The notes under the pieces are model-generated. The model did not search any database, was not told the origin of the DNA, and saw only the letters and a program-made list of their open reading frames with translations. From assembly GCF_000308275.2 (NCBI RefSeq), contig NZ_HG529490.1:1001329-1065328 (forward strand): a stretch of 64,000 nucleotides of DNA. The letters run 5' to 3'. The stretch comes from Levyella massiliensis (GTDB lineage: Bacteria > Bacillota > Clostridia > Tissierellales > Peptoniphilaceae). Shown piece after piece: positions 19,319 through 28,102 of this stretch (its first letter is position 1; each line of letters begins with the position of its first letter). The position numbers and the translations under genes were made by a program.

Positions 19319-21187
19319 TTAACGTGACGACAAGATTCCTTTACCGACCGAATTAACGCCACCCAAAATGGTGACGCTGTCCAGACGGGAGATCTGTTGC
19401 TGCACCGCATCTGTTAGATTCGCCTTTGTCGTCAGAAGAATGGGTGCGGACCATTGCTGTGCGAGCGGTGCCGCAACCAACGCATCCGAGAATTTTTCAC
19501 CGCTGACAAGAATACCGCGTTTTGTCTTTGGGAACAATTTCGCAACGACGGCGGAAAGCTCATAGCGATTTGCTGCGCTAATGCGCTTGACTTTACTGCT
19601 CACAAGTTGACCCAAGGCGTTTTCAGCCGCCGTAGAAACGGAGTTCTTGCCACCTACCACATACATCGACAGATACGTCCCATTCTTTTGCAGTTGGCGA
19701 GCGACGGACTCCGGCACGGCATTCTTACTGATCAGGGCAATTTGTGCATGATAGCGCTGTGCCAGTGGCGATGCCATCAGCGCATCGGAGAACAGCGTGC
19801 CGTTCACGGCGATGGTGCCACCCTTTGGATTCGAGAGAGTCTTTGCATTGACTTCATAGCGATCTTTTCCGTCGATACGCTTTACTTTTGCGGCAGGCAC
19901 AGCTTGGTGCAATGCACTTTCTACAGCGGAACTGACTGAGTTCTTCCCGCCCAAAATAATAATCTTTGACGGAGATAGCGTCTTCAGGCAATTTCTAGTT
20001 GCTTCCGGTAATTTTGTACTCGTCGTATACAGAATCGGCATTTTACCTGCCGAAAGATTGGTCGCACTCATGGCGTCGCCAAAGGCGGCGTTATTCACTA
20101 CCAATACGGTCTCCGCCTTTGCGAAATATTTCCTAGCCACCAACGCGGCCACTTCTTCACGATTCGAACCGGAGAGACGAGAAACCTTCAGCTGCGGTTG
20201 GTCATCCTTTTCAGAGGGCTTCGAAATCGATGTATCCTCCTGCACCGTCGAAGTACCGGACACTTTCGCGTTGCCGACCTGTGCGGTGAAATTCACTTTT
20301 CCTGTTGTCGCAAAGGTGACCTTGCTGCCGTCCACGCGGCAAGCATTGGCTGGCGATGTACTCCACTTAGCTCCATTCATAATCGCCAGGTTGATCCATT
20401 CACTATCGTTCGTCGTCGTATTGTCTACCATGTGGACACTGCCGCTTAACGTGAAGTCAACCGCTTTGTTTTGCGCAGCCTTGGCCGGCACGTTTAACTT
20501 TAAGTTGCGTACACGCGATCCTTCCACCTCCACGAGCACTTCCTTCGGCAACGTCGGCAAGGTTATAGCATTTTCCGTATTATTACGTGAAAATTCCATC
20601 GCAACAAAGTAATAGTCGATGGCCGGAGAATAGAAGGCTGCCGCACCAACGGACTTAAACTCTGCGTCAATCATGGTCGTGTAATGGCCTATCATCTTCG
20701 GATAATTGTTCAAGTCTGCTTTTGTACGAAGGGCCTCCAGATAATCCGCCTTTTCTTCATAGAACTGCGCAATGCTTCGTGCAAAGCCCGATCCGTTCTT
20801 AGCCACATTCTCCGCATGGTTTTCCGCCCCGTTCGAGGCGGTCATAAAAGGAGTGCGACCGCCATTCGGGCGACTGTGCGCCCACTCAAGCGTGAGCTCT
20901 GCCGCACGTTGACGAGCAATCTCTTCCAACCCGTCAGACCAAGCCAACGGTACATAAGGTTCGGTTAATCTTTCCTTCACCGCTTCTTGGCGAATGGCAT
21001 TCACCGCTTTCAAAATGGCTGTCTTGTCCGGTACTTCATAGCGCCCCGTTATCTTCACCGATACATTGCCAGCCCGCGGCGCCCGCGCCGCCTCTGCAGT
21101 CGACCATGCACCGGCTAAAAACCAGCATAGCATGCCGACCAAGCATAAAAGCAATACTTGACCTTTTTTCCGCTTCCATGTGTACAT
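19319..21187 (-). CDS. Secreted CAP-domain protein with three CWB2 cell-wall-binding repeats
   Basis: 622 residues. A signal peptide (positively charged start, hydrophobic stretch, cleavage near AEA-AR at about residue 34) is followed by a CAP/SCP domain (about 55-205, with WAHSRPNGG and GHYTTMID). A beta-rich linker follows (about 210-325), then three tandem CWB2 repeats (about 335-425, 430-525, 530-620), each with a form of the ILGGxxSV and RIxGxxRYE elements. CWB2 repeats hold Clostridioides difficile surface proteins to an anionic wall polymer. Function of the CAP domain is unknown. AGGAGG precedes the ATG. Confidence 0.88.
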   Translation of the reverse strand: MYTWKRKKGQVLLLCLVGMLCWFLAGAWSTAEAARAPRAGNVSVKITGRYEVPDKTAILKAVNAIRQEAVKERLTEPYVPLAWSDGLEEIARQRAAELTLEWAHSRPNGGRTPFMTASNGAENHAENVAKNGSGFARSIAQFYEEKADYLEALRTKADLNNYPKMIGHYTTMIDAEFKSVGAAAFYSPAIDYYFVAMEFSRNNTENAITLPTLPKEVLVEVEGSRVRNLKLNVPAKAAQNKAVDFTLSGSVHMVDNTTTNDSEWINLAIMNGAKWSTSPANACRVDGSKVTFATTGKVNFTAQVGNAKVSGTSTVQEDTSISKPSEKDDQPQLKVSRLSGSNREEVAALVARKYFAKAETVLVVNNAAFGDAMSATNLSAGKMPILYTTSTKLPEATRNCLKTLSPSKIIILGGKNSVSSAVESALHQAVPAAKVKRIDGKDRYEVNAKTLSNPKGGTIAVNGTLFSDALMASPLAQRYHAQIALISKNAVPESVARQLQKNGTYLSMYVVGGKNSVSTAAENALGQLVSSKVKRISAANRYELSAVVAKLFPKTKRGILVSGEKFSDALVAAPLAQQWSAPILLTTKANLTDAVQQQISRLDSVTILGGVNSVGKGILSSR

Positions 21188-21237
21188 TGTTTTCCTCCTA
21201 TGTGTTCTTCCCGATGGCCGATGTTTATTTCTGCCGG

Positions 21238-21852
21238 TTATCGTTCGATAAAAATGGTTTTTAAGCTTCCTCGCACATCCAGGAGAAGGCTTGCGCCGTT
21301 ATCCGCCACGACGTGATGGCTGAGTGAGCGATCGCCGAAGACCCAACATACACAGGCAGCGATGACATTAAAATGGGATACAACCAAAACTTGGGAATCA
21401 CAGACCGGTCGGAGGCGAAATCCTTCGATCGGAGGATTGCCCTTGCGTTCTTGTTCGGTCAGCTCGTCCAGGAAATTCCACACGCGATCACAGAGATCGT
21501 CAAAGCTTTCGCCTTCGGGAATGCGATAGCCCATGGGATCTGCCAGATAATTGGCATAAACCTCAGGGAATTTCTCTTGACATTCCAGGCGAGTGTGGCC
21601 GGTGAAGATGCCGAAATTGCGCTCTCGTACGCGCGGCTCTAAGATCGGGTCGTAAAAGCCCAGTATCTTGGCCGTTTTGAGCGTTCGTGCATAGTCGGAA
21701 GCATACACTCGTTCAAAGGGAATGGATTTCAATTTCTTTTTTACGCTGCGAAGTTGTCGAGCAGCTTCCGGAGCAAGCCGTGTTTCCGGTTCACTGTAGG
21801 TCATGCTTTTGTTCGATTCGCTTATACCATGCCGTATCACATAAATTCTCAT
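21238..21852 (-). CDS. Histidine phosphatase (phosphoglycerate-mutase-like) family protein
   Basis: 204 residues. The catalytic RHG motif is in IYVIRHGISESNKS at the N-terminus, followed by VYASDYARTLKTA, an EREFGIFTGH-like segment (RERNFGIFTGH), a Glu region and the second histidine in VVSHFNVI near residue 155. The substrate cannot be predicted. The ATG at 21852 shares one base with the stop of the upstream permease (TGATG), which places it as last gene of the GntR-ABC transporter operon; the tie to transport is unclear. Confidence 0.85.
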   Translation of the reverse strand: MRIYVIRHGISESNKSMTYSEPETRLAPEAARQLRSVKKKLKSIPFERVYASDYARTLKTAKILGFYDPILEPRVRERNFGIFTGHTRLECQEKFPEVYANYLADPMGYRIPEGESFDDLCDRVWNFLDELTEQERKGNPPIEGFRLRPVCDSQVLVVSHFNVIAACVCWVFGDRSLSHHVVADNGASLLLDVRGSLKTIFIER

Positions 21853-22709
21853 CAGCGATCCATCCTCTTCCAGTTTACATTGGCGCGCCACAAGAAAAAG
21901 GCAATTTCCGCTGTCAATGCAAGAAAAGCGACGATCGGAATGCCACTAAGCGTCGGTCCGGCAGGCCCTTCCGGGCCGTAAAAATAGCTCATCGATCCAA
22001 TTAGCGCGTAAAAGGTTGATGGCGCCTCGCGATGAAAAATTTGTAGGGTATTCGCCTCCCAATAGTAGGGAAACCATGCGCTGAGATGCGTCACCAGTAT
22101 CGCCGTTATCAGCAAACAGAGAAGGACGCTGGCCAGGCGAACGGCAAACTTCCCAAATTTTAATCGTCCGTATGCAAAGAGGCGCTCTGTCCACCCCAGT
22201 ACCCAAAATAAAAGTACAAGTACCAACGTCCAGCGAAGAACAAAGAGCAATACACCGATGGCGGGGCGGCCCATCAGAAACAGAAAAGGAACATTAAATG
22301 TCGCAGCATGTTCCGTAAGGCTGGCGATATCTTGGCTAAAAGTATCCATGCCGCTGCCCTCCAGCGGAAAAAAAGCGATCAAAAAGCGTAGTGCAATGAA
22401 GGTCAGGCCATACGAAACGATGAAATTCAACCACTTGGCTACCATCATTTTCCAAGGTGCTAAAGGCGTAAGAAATGTCAGTATGCCATCGGCATTGGTG
22501 AGTTCCCGCTTTACATTCAAAATAACGTAAACGACCGCTGCCATGTCCAAGCCTATCCCTAAGATAAAAGGCAGGATAATCCCCATCGTCAGATATAGCT
22601 TATGCTGAATCATCAGGCGCACGATAAAGTAATACAGTGTCGCTGCCATGAAAAACGTCAAAAAGAACGGAACGCTTCTTTTCCATTCGTAAACGAAGCG
22701 CTTTAGCAT
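21852..22709 (-). CDS. ABC transporter permease-like membrane protein (second)
   Basis: 285 residues with about six to eight hydrophobic segments and little sequence signature. It is similar in style to ABC-2 permeases of YtrC/YtrD or bacitracin-type exporters: an early loop with ELTNADGILTFLTPLAPWKMMVAKW, where coupling helices often carry such motifs. It lies 1 bp from the preceding permease and overlaps the phosphatase. Function is inferred mainly from position after the ATPase gene. Confidence 0.7.
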   Translation of the reverse strand: MLKRFVYEWKRSVPFFLTFFMAATLYYFIVRLMIQHKLYLTMGIILPFILGIGLDMAAVVYVILNVKRELTNADGILTFLTPLAPWKMMVAKWLNFIVSYGLTFIALRFLIAFFPLEGSGMDTFSQDIASLTEHAATFNVPFLFLMGRPAIGVLLFVLRWTLVLVLLFWVLGWTERLFAYGRLKFGKFAVRLASVLLCLLITAILVTHLSAWFPYYWEANTLQIFHREAPSTFYALIGSMSYFYGPEGPAGPTLSGIPIVAFLALTAEIAFFLWRANVNWKRMDR

Positions 22710-22710
22710 C

Positions 22711-23541
22711 TTATACCTCCCAGTCCAGATGATCCTCGACCAAAATCAGAGAAAAAACCCATTGCAGGATGGTTAAAAGAAACATGCCGCCTAGTACCGC
22801 CACAGACCAGACCGATCTACCTTCTTCCGAGACTTGCAGACCGCTCATCCAAAAATTTTGCATGATATAGGTTGCCGGACGGGTATTGACAAGCGTTCCC
22901 TGCAGCACGTCCAGATACCAGGGAAAACGCAGCATTACGTTATTTGCCACCCATATCCAAAAACAGCAGAGGCCGATCGTACAAAAGAAAGCAAACACGC
23001 GCCCAACGACCGTCGGCACCTTGCCCGCCAAGTGGAATCTTTGTCCGAGGCGATGTAATAACAGCTGTAGTGCCATCACCAAGGTAATGAGAAAGAGCAG
23101 TTCGAGAATAGCTACCGGCAAGTGCAAGAGCAACAGTTGCGGAGAAAAGGCTGTTAATCCCTGGCGCACGGCTTGCAGCGAATGCGTTTGCAAAAATTCA
23201 AGTAGCAGTTCCAGCAAAACGCTTGAAATCATATAGAGAACGGCACTGAGCAACAAACTGCACACGACGGCAAGGAGCGATTTCCGTTCCGGTTGCGGCA
23301 GCAAATGCCCGAACGCATCCTCCGTTATGGTAGGTATCGCACGAAATAACTCTCGCAAAAAGCCGGCCACCAGATGAAGCTGTGCCAATAAGGCGCCGAC
23401 ATAGCGTACGAGATCGGCATCCCATTCTTTAACATAACGTGCCAGAACTTGCGATACGACCAGCACAAGAAGTGCGGATACCAGTATGCCCATACGGGCG
23501 TTTCGCGTTTCTCGCCGAAGGAGCGAAAAATAGTATTTCAT
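22711..23541 (-). CDS. ABC transporter permease-like membrane protein (first)
   Basis: 276 residues beginning MKYYFSLLRRETRNARMG, then several hydrophobic segments. It lies 9 bp after the ATPase gene, with AGGAGG before the ATG. With the next gene it probably forms a heterodimeric permease. No motif points to a substrate; GntR-linked exporters of this layout often act in antibiotic or envelope-stress response, which is only analogy. Confidence 0.7.
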   Translation of the reverse strand: MKYYFSLLRRETRNARMGILVSALLVLVVSQVLARYVKEWDADLVRYVGALLAQLHLVAGFLRELFRAIPTITEDAFGHLLPQPERKSLLAVVCSLLLSAVLYMISSVLLELLLEFLQTHSLQAVRQGLTAFSPQLLLLHLPVAILELLFLITLVMALQLLLHRLGQRFHLAGKVPTVVGRVFAFFCTIGLCCFWIWVANNVMLRFPWYLDVLQGTLVNTRPATYIMQNFWMSGLQVSEEGRSVWSVAVLGGMFLLTILQWVFSLILVEDHLDWEV

Positions 23542-23550
23542 GGTCGCCTC

Positions 23551-24639
23551 CTATCCGAAAATCATTCGATACACGGCATCCAGATCGGCGTTTTCTTCCT
23601 GGCGAATGGCTTCCGCCGCGCCGTAACGTACGATACTGCCTTCTTTGAGGAAGCAGACCTCGTCAAAGATGCGCTCCAAATCGCGCACCTGATGCGTCGT
23701 AATGAGCATGGTGGCCTCATCGCCGAGGGCTTCGATCAGGATATCCAACACTTCGTCGCGCACAATGGGATCCACGCCGCCAAGGGGCTCGTCCAACAAA
23801 TACAAGCGCGCCCGACGACTCATGGCCAGAGAAACGGCCAGACGATCCCGATAGCCCTTCGACATTTTGGAAATTTTCGTATGCTTCGGCAGCGCCAATC
23901 GCTCCGCTAACGCATCAAAACGCTCCCGATCAAAATCCATAAAAAAGGTTTCAAAATAGTGGCGCGCCCGCTCGACGGTCATATCATCGCTGAGAAACAG
24001 CGTATCCGGCAAATAAGAAACGAGCGCTTTTGTCTCCGTGCCGGGTTCCATGCCATCAATTTCCACGCGACCACCCGATTTATGCGCAAGGCCTGCTAAT
24101 ATGCGCAGCAAGGTCGTTTTTCCCGAGCCATTCGGGCCCAAGAGTCCCAGCACATGGCCATTCAACAAGGCTAAATTAATATCCTGCAAGACCGTTTGTC
24201 CGGCAATCTTTTTCGAGAGATGGGAAATCAATACGACCGGTTCGCCTTCGCCTTCCGGGAGACCATCCTCCGGCGCCTCTTCTGACGGCGCCTCTTCCGC
24301 CAGCACCTCTTCAGATTGAACCATTTCCAGACTTTCGGCTTGGATCGGGCCGTCCTCCGGTATCGCTTCGTCATCCACCACCGGCAACGGTGCCGTATCC
24401 TCAGCAATGTTTTCATCGGTGTTTTCTGCGGATTCCTCCGTCGGCACGCTAAGCCAATCTGAGGTCGGCGTTTCGACCGATTCTGCTACCGATTCTTCCT
24501 CAACCGGATCAGGTGCCGCGCCGCGCAATAACTCCGAAACGGGAACAACACGTTTGTCTTCACTCATGCTCTCTTCCCCCTGTCTTCTTTTCTTATGACC
24601 GCTATGCTCTTTTTTATGCTTATCCTTGTGCCCCATCAT
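23551..24639 (-). CDS. ABC transporter ATPase with a long charged N-terminal extension
   Basis: 362 residues. The ATPase domain starts near residue 130: VLISHLSKKIAGQTVL, Walker A LGPNGSGKTTLL near 170, signature region KMSKGYRDRLAVSLAMS near 255, Walker B LYLLDEPLGGVDP and switch His in TTHQ. The first 130 residues are unusual: a Lys/His-rich start (MMGHKDKHKKEHSGHKKRR) followed by about 100 residues dominated by Glu, Asp, Ala, Pro and Ser. ATG at 24639 overlaps the GntR gene by 20 bp; ATG at 24567 with AGGGGGAAG upstream is an alternative start that drops only the basic part. Confidence 0.88.
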   Translation of the reverse strand: MMGHKDKHKKEHSGHKKRRQGEESMSEDKRVVPVSELLRGAAPDPVEEESVAESVETPTSDWLSVPTEESAENTDENIAEDTAPLPVVDDEAIPEDGPIQAESLEMVQSEEVLAEEAPSEEAPEDGLPEGEGEPVVLISHLSKKIAGQTVLQDINLALLNGHVLGLLGPNGSGKTTLLRILAGLAHKSGGRVEIDGMEPGTETKALVSYLPDTLFLSDDMTVERARHYFETFFMDFDRERFDALAERLALPKHTKISKMSKGYRDRLAVSLAMSRRARLYLLDEPLGGVDPIVRDEVLDILIEALGDEATMLITTHQVRDLERIFDEVCFLKEGSIVRYGAAEAIRQEENADLDAVYRMIFG

Positions 24640-24976
24640 AGCCTCCCGCCATCAAGATCAGCCCGACAATTCGATCATCTGCCAGATGAAATTCGCGCGC
24701 ACGGCGAAACAGTTCGGTTGCTTCTTGCAAAACCAGGGCTTCTCGTAAACGACGACGCGCTTCCGGATCGGTAGTCAGAACCAAAACACCTTGTTGCTCT
24801 TCAAGGACTTGACGTTGTTTTAGCAACAGCAGAGCGCGCTCAATCGTGCTCTTTGTCGTCCGATAACGCTTCATCAAAAGATTGACCTCCGGAAGAGACA
24901 CCTCCCCGCCGTTATCCTCGCGCAGCAATTCTTCTGCCATTTGTTTTGCTATCCGTTCATACAGTGTCGCGACCAT
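24620..24976 (-). CDS. GntR-family transcriptional regulator (short, YtrA-like)
   Basis: 118 residues. The N-terminal winged helix-turn-helix has the GntR pattern LYERIAKQMAEELL, SLPEVNLLMKRYRTTKSTIERALLLL, QRQVLEEQQGVLVL, followed by a short C-terminal helical tail as in YtrA-type regulators. Such proteins usually repress their own ABC-transporter operon. It is first gene of the run, overlaps the ATPase gene, and GAGGAGG precedes the ATG. No operator palindrome was identified in the 57-bp gap upstream. Confidence 0.85.
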   Translation of the reverse strand: MVATLYERIAKQMAEELLREDNGGEVSLPEVNLLMKRYRTTKSTIERALLLLKQRQVLEEQQGVLVLTTDPEARRRLREALVLQEATELFRRAREFHLADDRIVGLILMAGGYDGAQG

Positions 24977-25033
24977 CGGGCCTCCTCTTTCTTATGGGCA
25001 TGTTAGGGATGCAAGCGTTGCTGCCTTTTTCCC

Positions 25034-27829
25034 TCAACAAACAGTATCGTCTTGATTACAAAAGGCGCGCATCGGACAAACTTGACAGAACGAAGCATCG
25101 CTCGTATGAGCAGAAAAAGCACCGCTTTCAATGGCTTCTATCGTTTTCGTCACTTCCGCCTGAAAAGCTGTTCTTTCCTCGAAGGAAAAAGCAAAACCAT
25201 CCATGGGGTGCTCACGTTCGCTCTCCGCGGTGTAATAGAGAATCTGGGACTCTTTTATGGATACATCGCTTTTGCCGTCTTTGTCTTCCTGTTTGGTTTC
25301 ATCGCCATCGCCGATAAGGCAGCGATAAAACCGCAGCTGATCGCGATAGACCGCTTGCCCGGTGGCAGCGGGACGCGCCGTTTTGAAATCCACGAGCATT
25401 TTTCCGCCGTCCAGTGCCAAGTCAATGGTGCCTTCCCACAGATAGCCGTCTCGTATAGCGTGCAGATTCCATTCTGCTGCATACAGGCGATGCGGCGGGA
25501 ACGGCTCTGCCGCACAGAAAGCCGCTACTTCCTCTTGTGCGCGTCGAATGCTGTCCGGTGTTAATAGCGCGCCGGAGCGACGAAATCCTTCCCCCACCCA
25601 TTGTACCATGGTACGCGTGTCCTCCGGGGATGGAGCATGGCCTGTTTTTTTGAGATACGCCACCGTGCGCGCCAGACACGCATGCACCAAAGTGCCGTAA
25701 TCTGCTGCCTTTGTGCGCGGCGTGGGGAAACCCATCTTGCGCAAGAAAAAATATTGGCGCGGACAATGACGATAGCGGGCAATATCGCTCGTAAAGGCAT
25801 AGGGCGTTTTTTCCGGCAACACCTTCTTCGTCGGAAAGGTTAACGCCTCAAGATCCTTGGCTGTGAGCGCCGGATCATCCGCCCCGGCGCGGATGCCCGT
25901 TTCGACCAACAGGCGCTCTGCCCTTGTGCGCGCAGTATACATAAGCCGCACCTCGTCCATTGCTGCAGCGGTTTCTTCGGGCAACTCTGAGCCAGACGCC
26001 CCTGCTCGCTTTAAGACAGCAACCCCGCGCCGGGAAACATAGGCGCGTCGCTTCGGCGAATGCACCAAAAACACCGCCGCATATTCCAATCCCTTGGATT
26101 GATGGATGGTTAAGAGCGGTAAATGCCCTGTCGGTACGTCTTCACTTTCTTCCGGCGATGCAGGCAGTCGTGCCTCCTCAATGGCGGGCAGAATCTCCGT
26201 AAATAAGAACGCCGCCTGTGCCACAATATTTTCCTTGGTCCATCGCGTATCTCCCGCCTCGGCCAAGGTCAACATCTCCTCCACAACAGTCATAAAATGC
26301 CGCAGTGCTGCCGTATGCTCAAGAGCTGGAAGTTTTCCCTGCAACGCCTCTTCTAGGGAGCGATGCAACGGATCCACGCCGAAAAAGCGATAACAAAGTT
26401 CCCCAAACGTGACGCTTCCCTCATGCAATGCGCGACGAAATTCCTCCGCCACACGCTCACACGCTGAAAAAGCGGTTTTCGGGATGTCATTAGCATAAGA
26501 AACGAAGATGTCCAAATCATGACGCTGCACGGTTCCGTCTTTAAGCGCTTGGGCAAGATAGGGGCGAAACGCCAACGTGATACAGCCCATCAGTCGGCGC
26601 ACATCGCGATCCGCCAACAGCGTACCGCCGCGCGGCATATGTGTCGGTACGCCCTGTTCCCGCAATGCTTTAGCCAGAACCAGCATGGATGCAGACCGCA
26701 CGGAAAAGGACAGAACCGCCATGCGCTCATAAGGCACGCCTTTCTCATGCACCGTGCGAATGGATGTGGCCAGACGCTTCGCCCAAAGCTCTAGATCACC
26801 ACAAAAAAGCTGCTGTAGCGCACTTTCTTCCGACAGTGACGCATCCGCCGGCACTAAATTCTTCTCCAGTCGGTACACGACGTCATCCCTGCCCGCCTTC
26901 AACTGCTCCACTTCCTGCCTTAGCCGTTGCTCGGCAACACGTAAAATCACACCATCGCTGCGATAATTTTCCTGCAACGAAATGACCGTCGCACCTTCAT
27001 AGCGATGGGTGAAGTCCAGCAAATTGCGGACGCTGGCGCCCCGAAAGCGATATAAGCTCTGGTCGTCATCGCCAACGACACACAAATTGCCGCTCTTCGC
27101 CTGCAATAAACGCAAAATCCGCTCCTGTATGGGATTGGTATCCTGATACTCATCCACCATCAGATAGCGACCTTTTTCCTGCTCTTCGGCAAGAACAGCG
27201 GCGTCACTTCCCAGAAGCAATGCCGTGCTAAAAAGCATTTCACTGAAATCCAACCGATTCTGTTCTTGCAAAATTCGGCGATAGCCTTGCAGCATGGCCA
27301 CCGCCGCCCGTGTCGGTGCATCCTGTCCCCGTAAATCGGCAAAGCCTTCCCGCAGCTGATCCAAAAACGAGCCCAATGCCCGCAAGGCATGCCAATCCTT
27401 GGTCAGCGACAGCCGCAGCGTCTCCACATTTGGAATCGCTTGAAAGACATCCAGATGCGACGCTAACAGCATCCGCCTTCCCATTTCATCCAGTGGTGCC
27501 CACCCCGGAGCAAAGCCCACGCGATCCGCATAGCGCTCCAGCAAATCCCCCGCCAATTGGTGGAAATTGCCGACATGAATCTCTCGTGCCGCCTCCTCGC
27601 GATGCGCTCTCTGCAAGAGTTGACTCAAGCGCGTCACCAGCTCCCGTGTTGCCTTTCGCGTAAATGTCGTCACCGTAATGCCGGCCGGATCCACCTGTTT
27701 TTCCACAATCAAATACGCCACGCGCTGCACGAGAGTCATGGTCTTCCCTGCGCCGGGACCTGCCAAGATTAGCACCGGTCCTTCCGTGGTCTCGATGGCT
27801 TTTTTCTGTTGGGCATTCGGTTGAAACAT
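25034..27829 (-). CDS. UvrD/AddA-like helicase fused to a Fe-S PD-(D/E)XK nuclease domain
   Basis: 932 residues. Helicase motifs: Q-motif region NAQQKKAIE, Walker A AGPGAGKTMT near residue 24, motif Ia TFTRKATREL, Walker B MVDEYQDTN near 220, GDDDQSLYRFRGA, LQENYRS and a C-terminal LLTIHQSKGLEYAAVF. The last 250 residues form a nuclease: YRHCPRQYF near 686, catalytic GTIDLAL...LVDFKT near 805-815, and a C-terminal C-x2-C-x5-C, the four-cysteine Fe-S staple seen in AddB and Cas4. A recombination/repair role (end resection) is inferred. ATG at 27829 was chosen for its N-terminal fit to the family; its ribosome binding site is weak. Confidence 0.85.
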   Translation of the reverse strand: MFQPNAQQKKAIETTEGPVLILAGPGAGKTMTLVQRVAYLIVEKQVDPAGITVTTFTRKATRELVTRLSQLLQRAHREEAAREIHVGNFHQLAGDLLERYADRVGFAPGWAPLDEMGRRMLLASHLDVFQAIPNVETLRLSLTKDWHALRALGSFLDQLREGFADLRGQDAPTRAAVAMLQGYRRILQEQNRLDFSEMLFSTALLLGSDAAVLAEEQEKGRYLMVDEYQDTNPIQERILRLLQAKSGNLCVVGDDDQSLYRFRGASVRNLLDFTHRYEGATVISLQENYRSDGVILRVAEQRLRQEVEQLKAGRDDVVYRLEKNLVPADASLSEESALQQLFCGDLELWAKRLATSIRTVHEKGVPYERMAVLSFSVRSASMLVLAKALREQGVPTHMPRGGTLLADRDVRRLMGCITLAFRPYLAQALKDGTVQRHDLDIFVSYANDIPKTAFSACERVAEEFRRALHEGSVTFGELCYRFFGVDPLHRSLEEALQGKLPALEHTAALRHFMTVVEEMLTLAEAGDTRWTKENIVAQAAFLFTEILPAIEEARLPASPEESEDVPTGHLPLLTIHQSKGLEYAAVFLVHSPKRRAYVSRRGVAVLKRAGASGSELPEETAAAMDEVRLMYTARTRAERLLVETGIRAGADDPALTAKDLEALTFPTKKVLPEKTPYAFTSDIARYRHCPRQYFFLRKMGFPTPRTKAADYGTLVHACLARTVAYLKKTGHAPSPEDTRTMVQWVGEGFRRSGALLTPDSIRRAQEEVAAFCAAEPFPPHRLYAAEWNLHAIRDGYLWEGTIDLALDGGKMLVDFKTARPAATGQAVYRDQLRFYRCLIGDGDETKQEDKDGKSDVSIKESQILYYTAESEREHPMDGFAFSFEERTAFQAEVTKTIEAIESGAFSAHTSDASFCQVCPMRAFCNQDDTVC

Positions 27830-27967
27830 GCGCACCGCCTTTCCATCCTTTATTCTATCAAATCGACGGATGGCGGCGGGCGGGTTTTCGTGCGTTTTGA
27901 AGAAATAAAGCATGTGACGTGGCACTCCTCATGGCGCAGAAAATAGGATAAAGTATCGTTACAGTTA

Positions 27968-27997
27968 TTGTTCAAGTCCGTGCACAGATGATATACT
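27968..27997 (+). promoter_or_regulatory. Promoter of the polysaccharide deacetylase gene
   Basis: TTGTTC (27968-27973), 18-bp spacer, TATACT (27992-27997). The -10 is good and the -35 moderate. It gives a leader of about 100 nt. Confidence 0.45.
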
Positions 27998-28011
27998 TCT
28001 TCTCAGTGAAA

Positions 28012-28046
28012 CGATGCAACACGGGTTCAATACCGCCGTGGCATCG
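28012..28046 (+). other. Hairpin in the deacetylase leader
   Basis: CGATGC pairs with GCATCG and, after a 2-nt bulge, CACGG with CCGTG, around an 11-nt loop. No T-run follows, so it is not a terminator. It may stabilise or regulate the mRNA; no known riboswitch is recognised. Confidence 0.4.
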
Positions 28047-28102
28047 CTAAAAAATGGAATTTCGTCACGAAAAGTGACATGTCCTTTAGAAAGGAATTTA
28101 GT

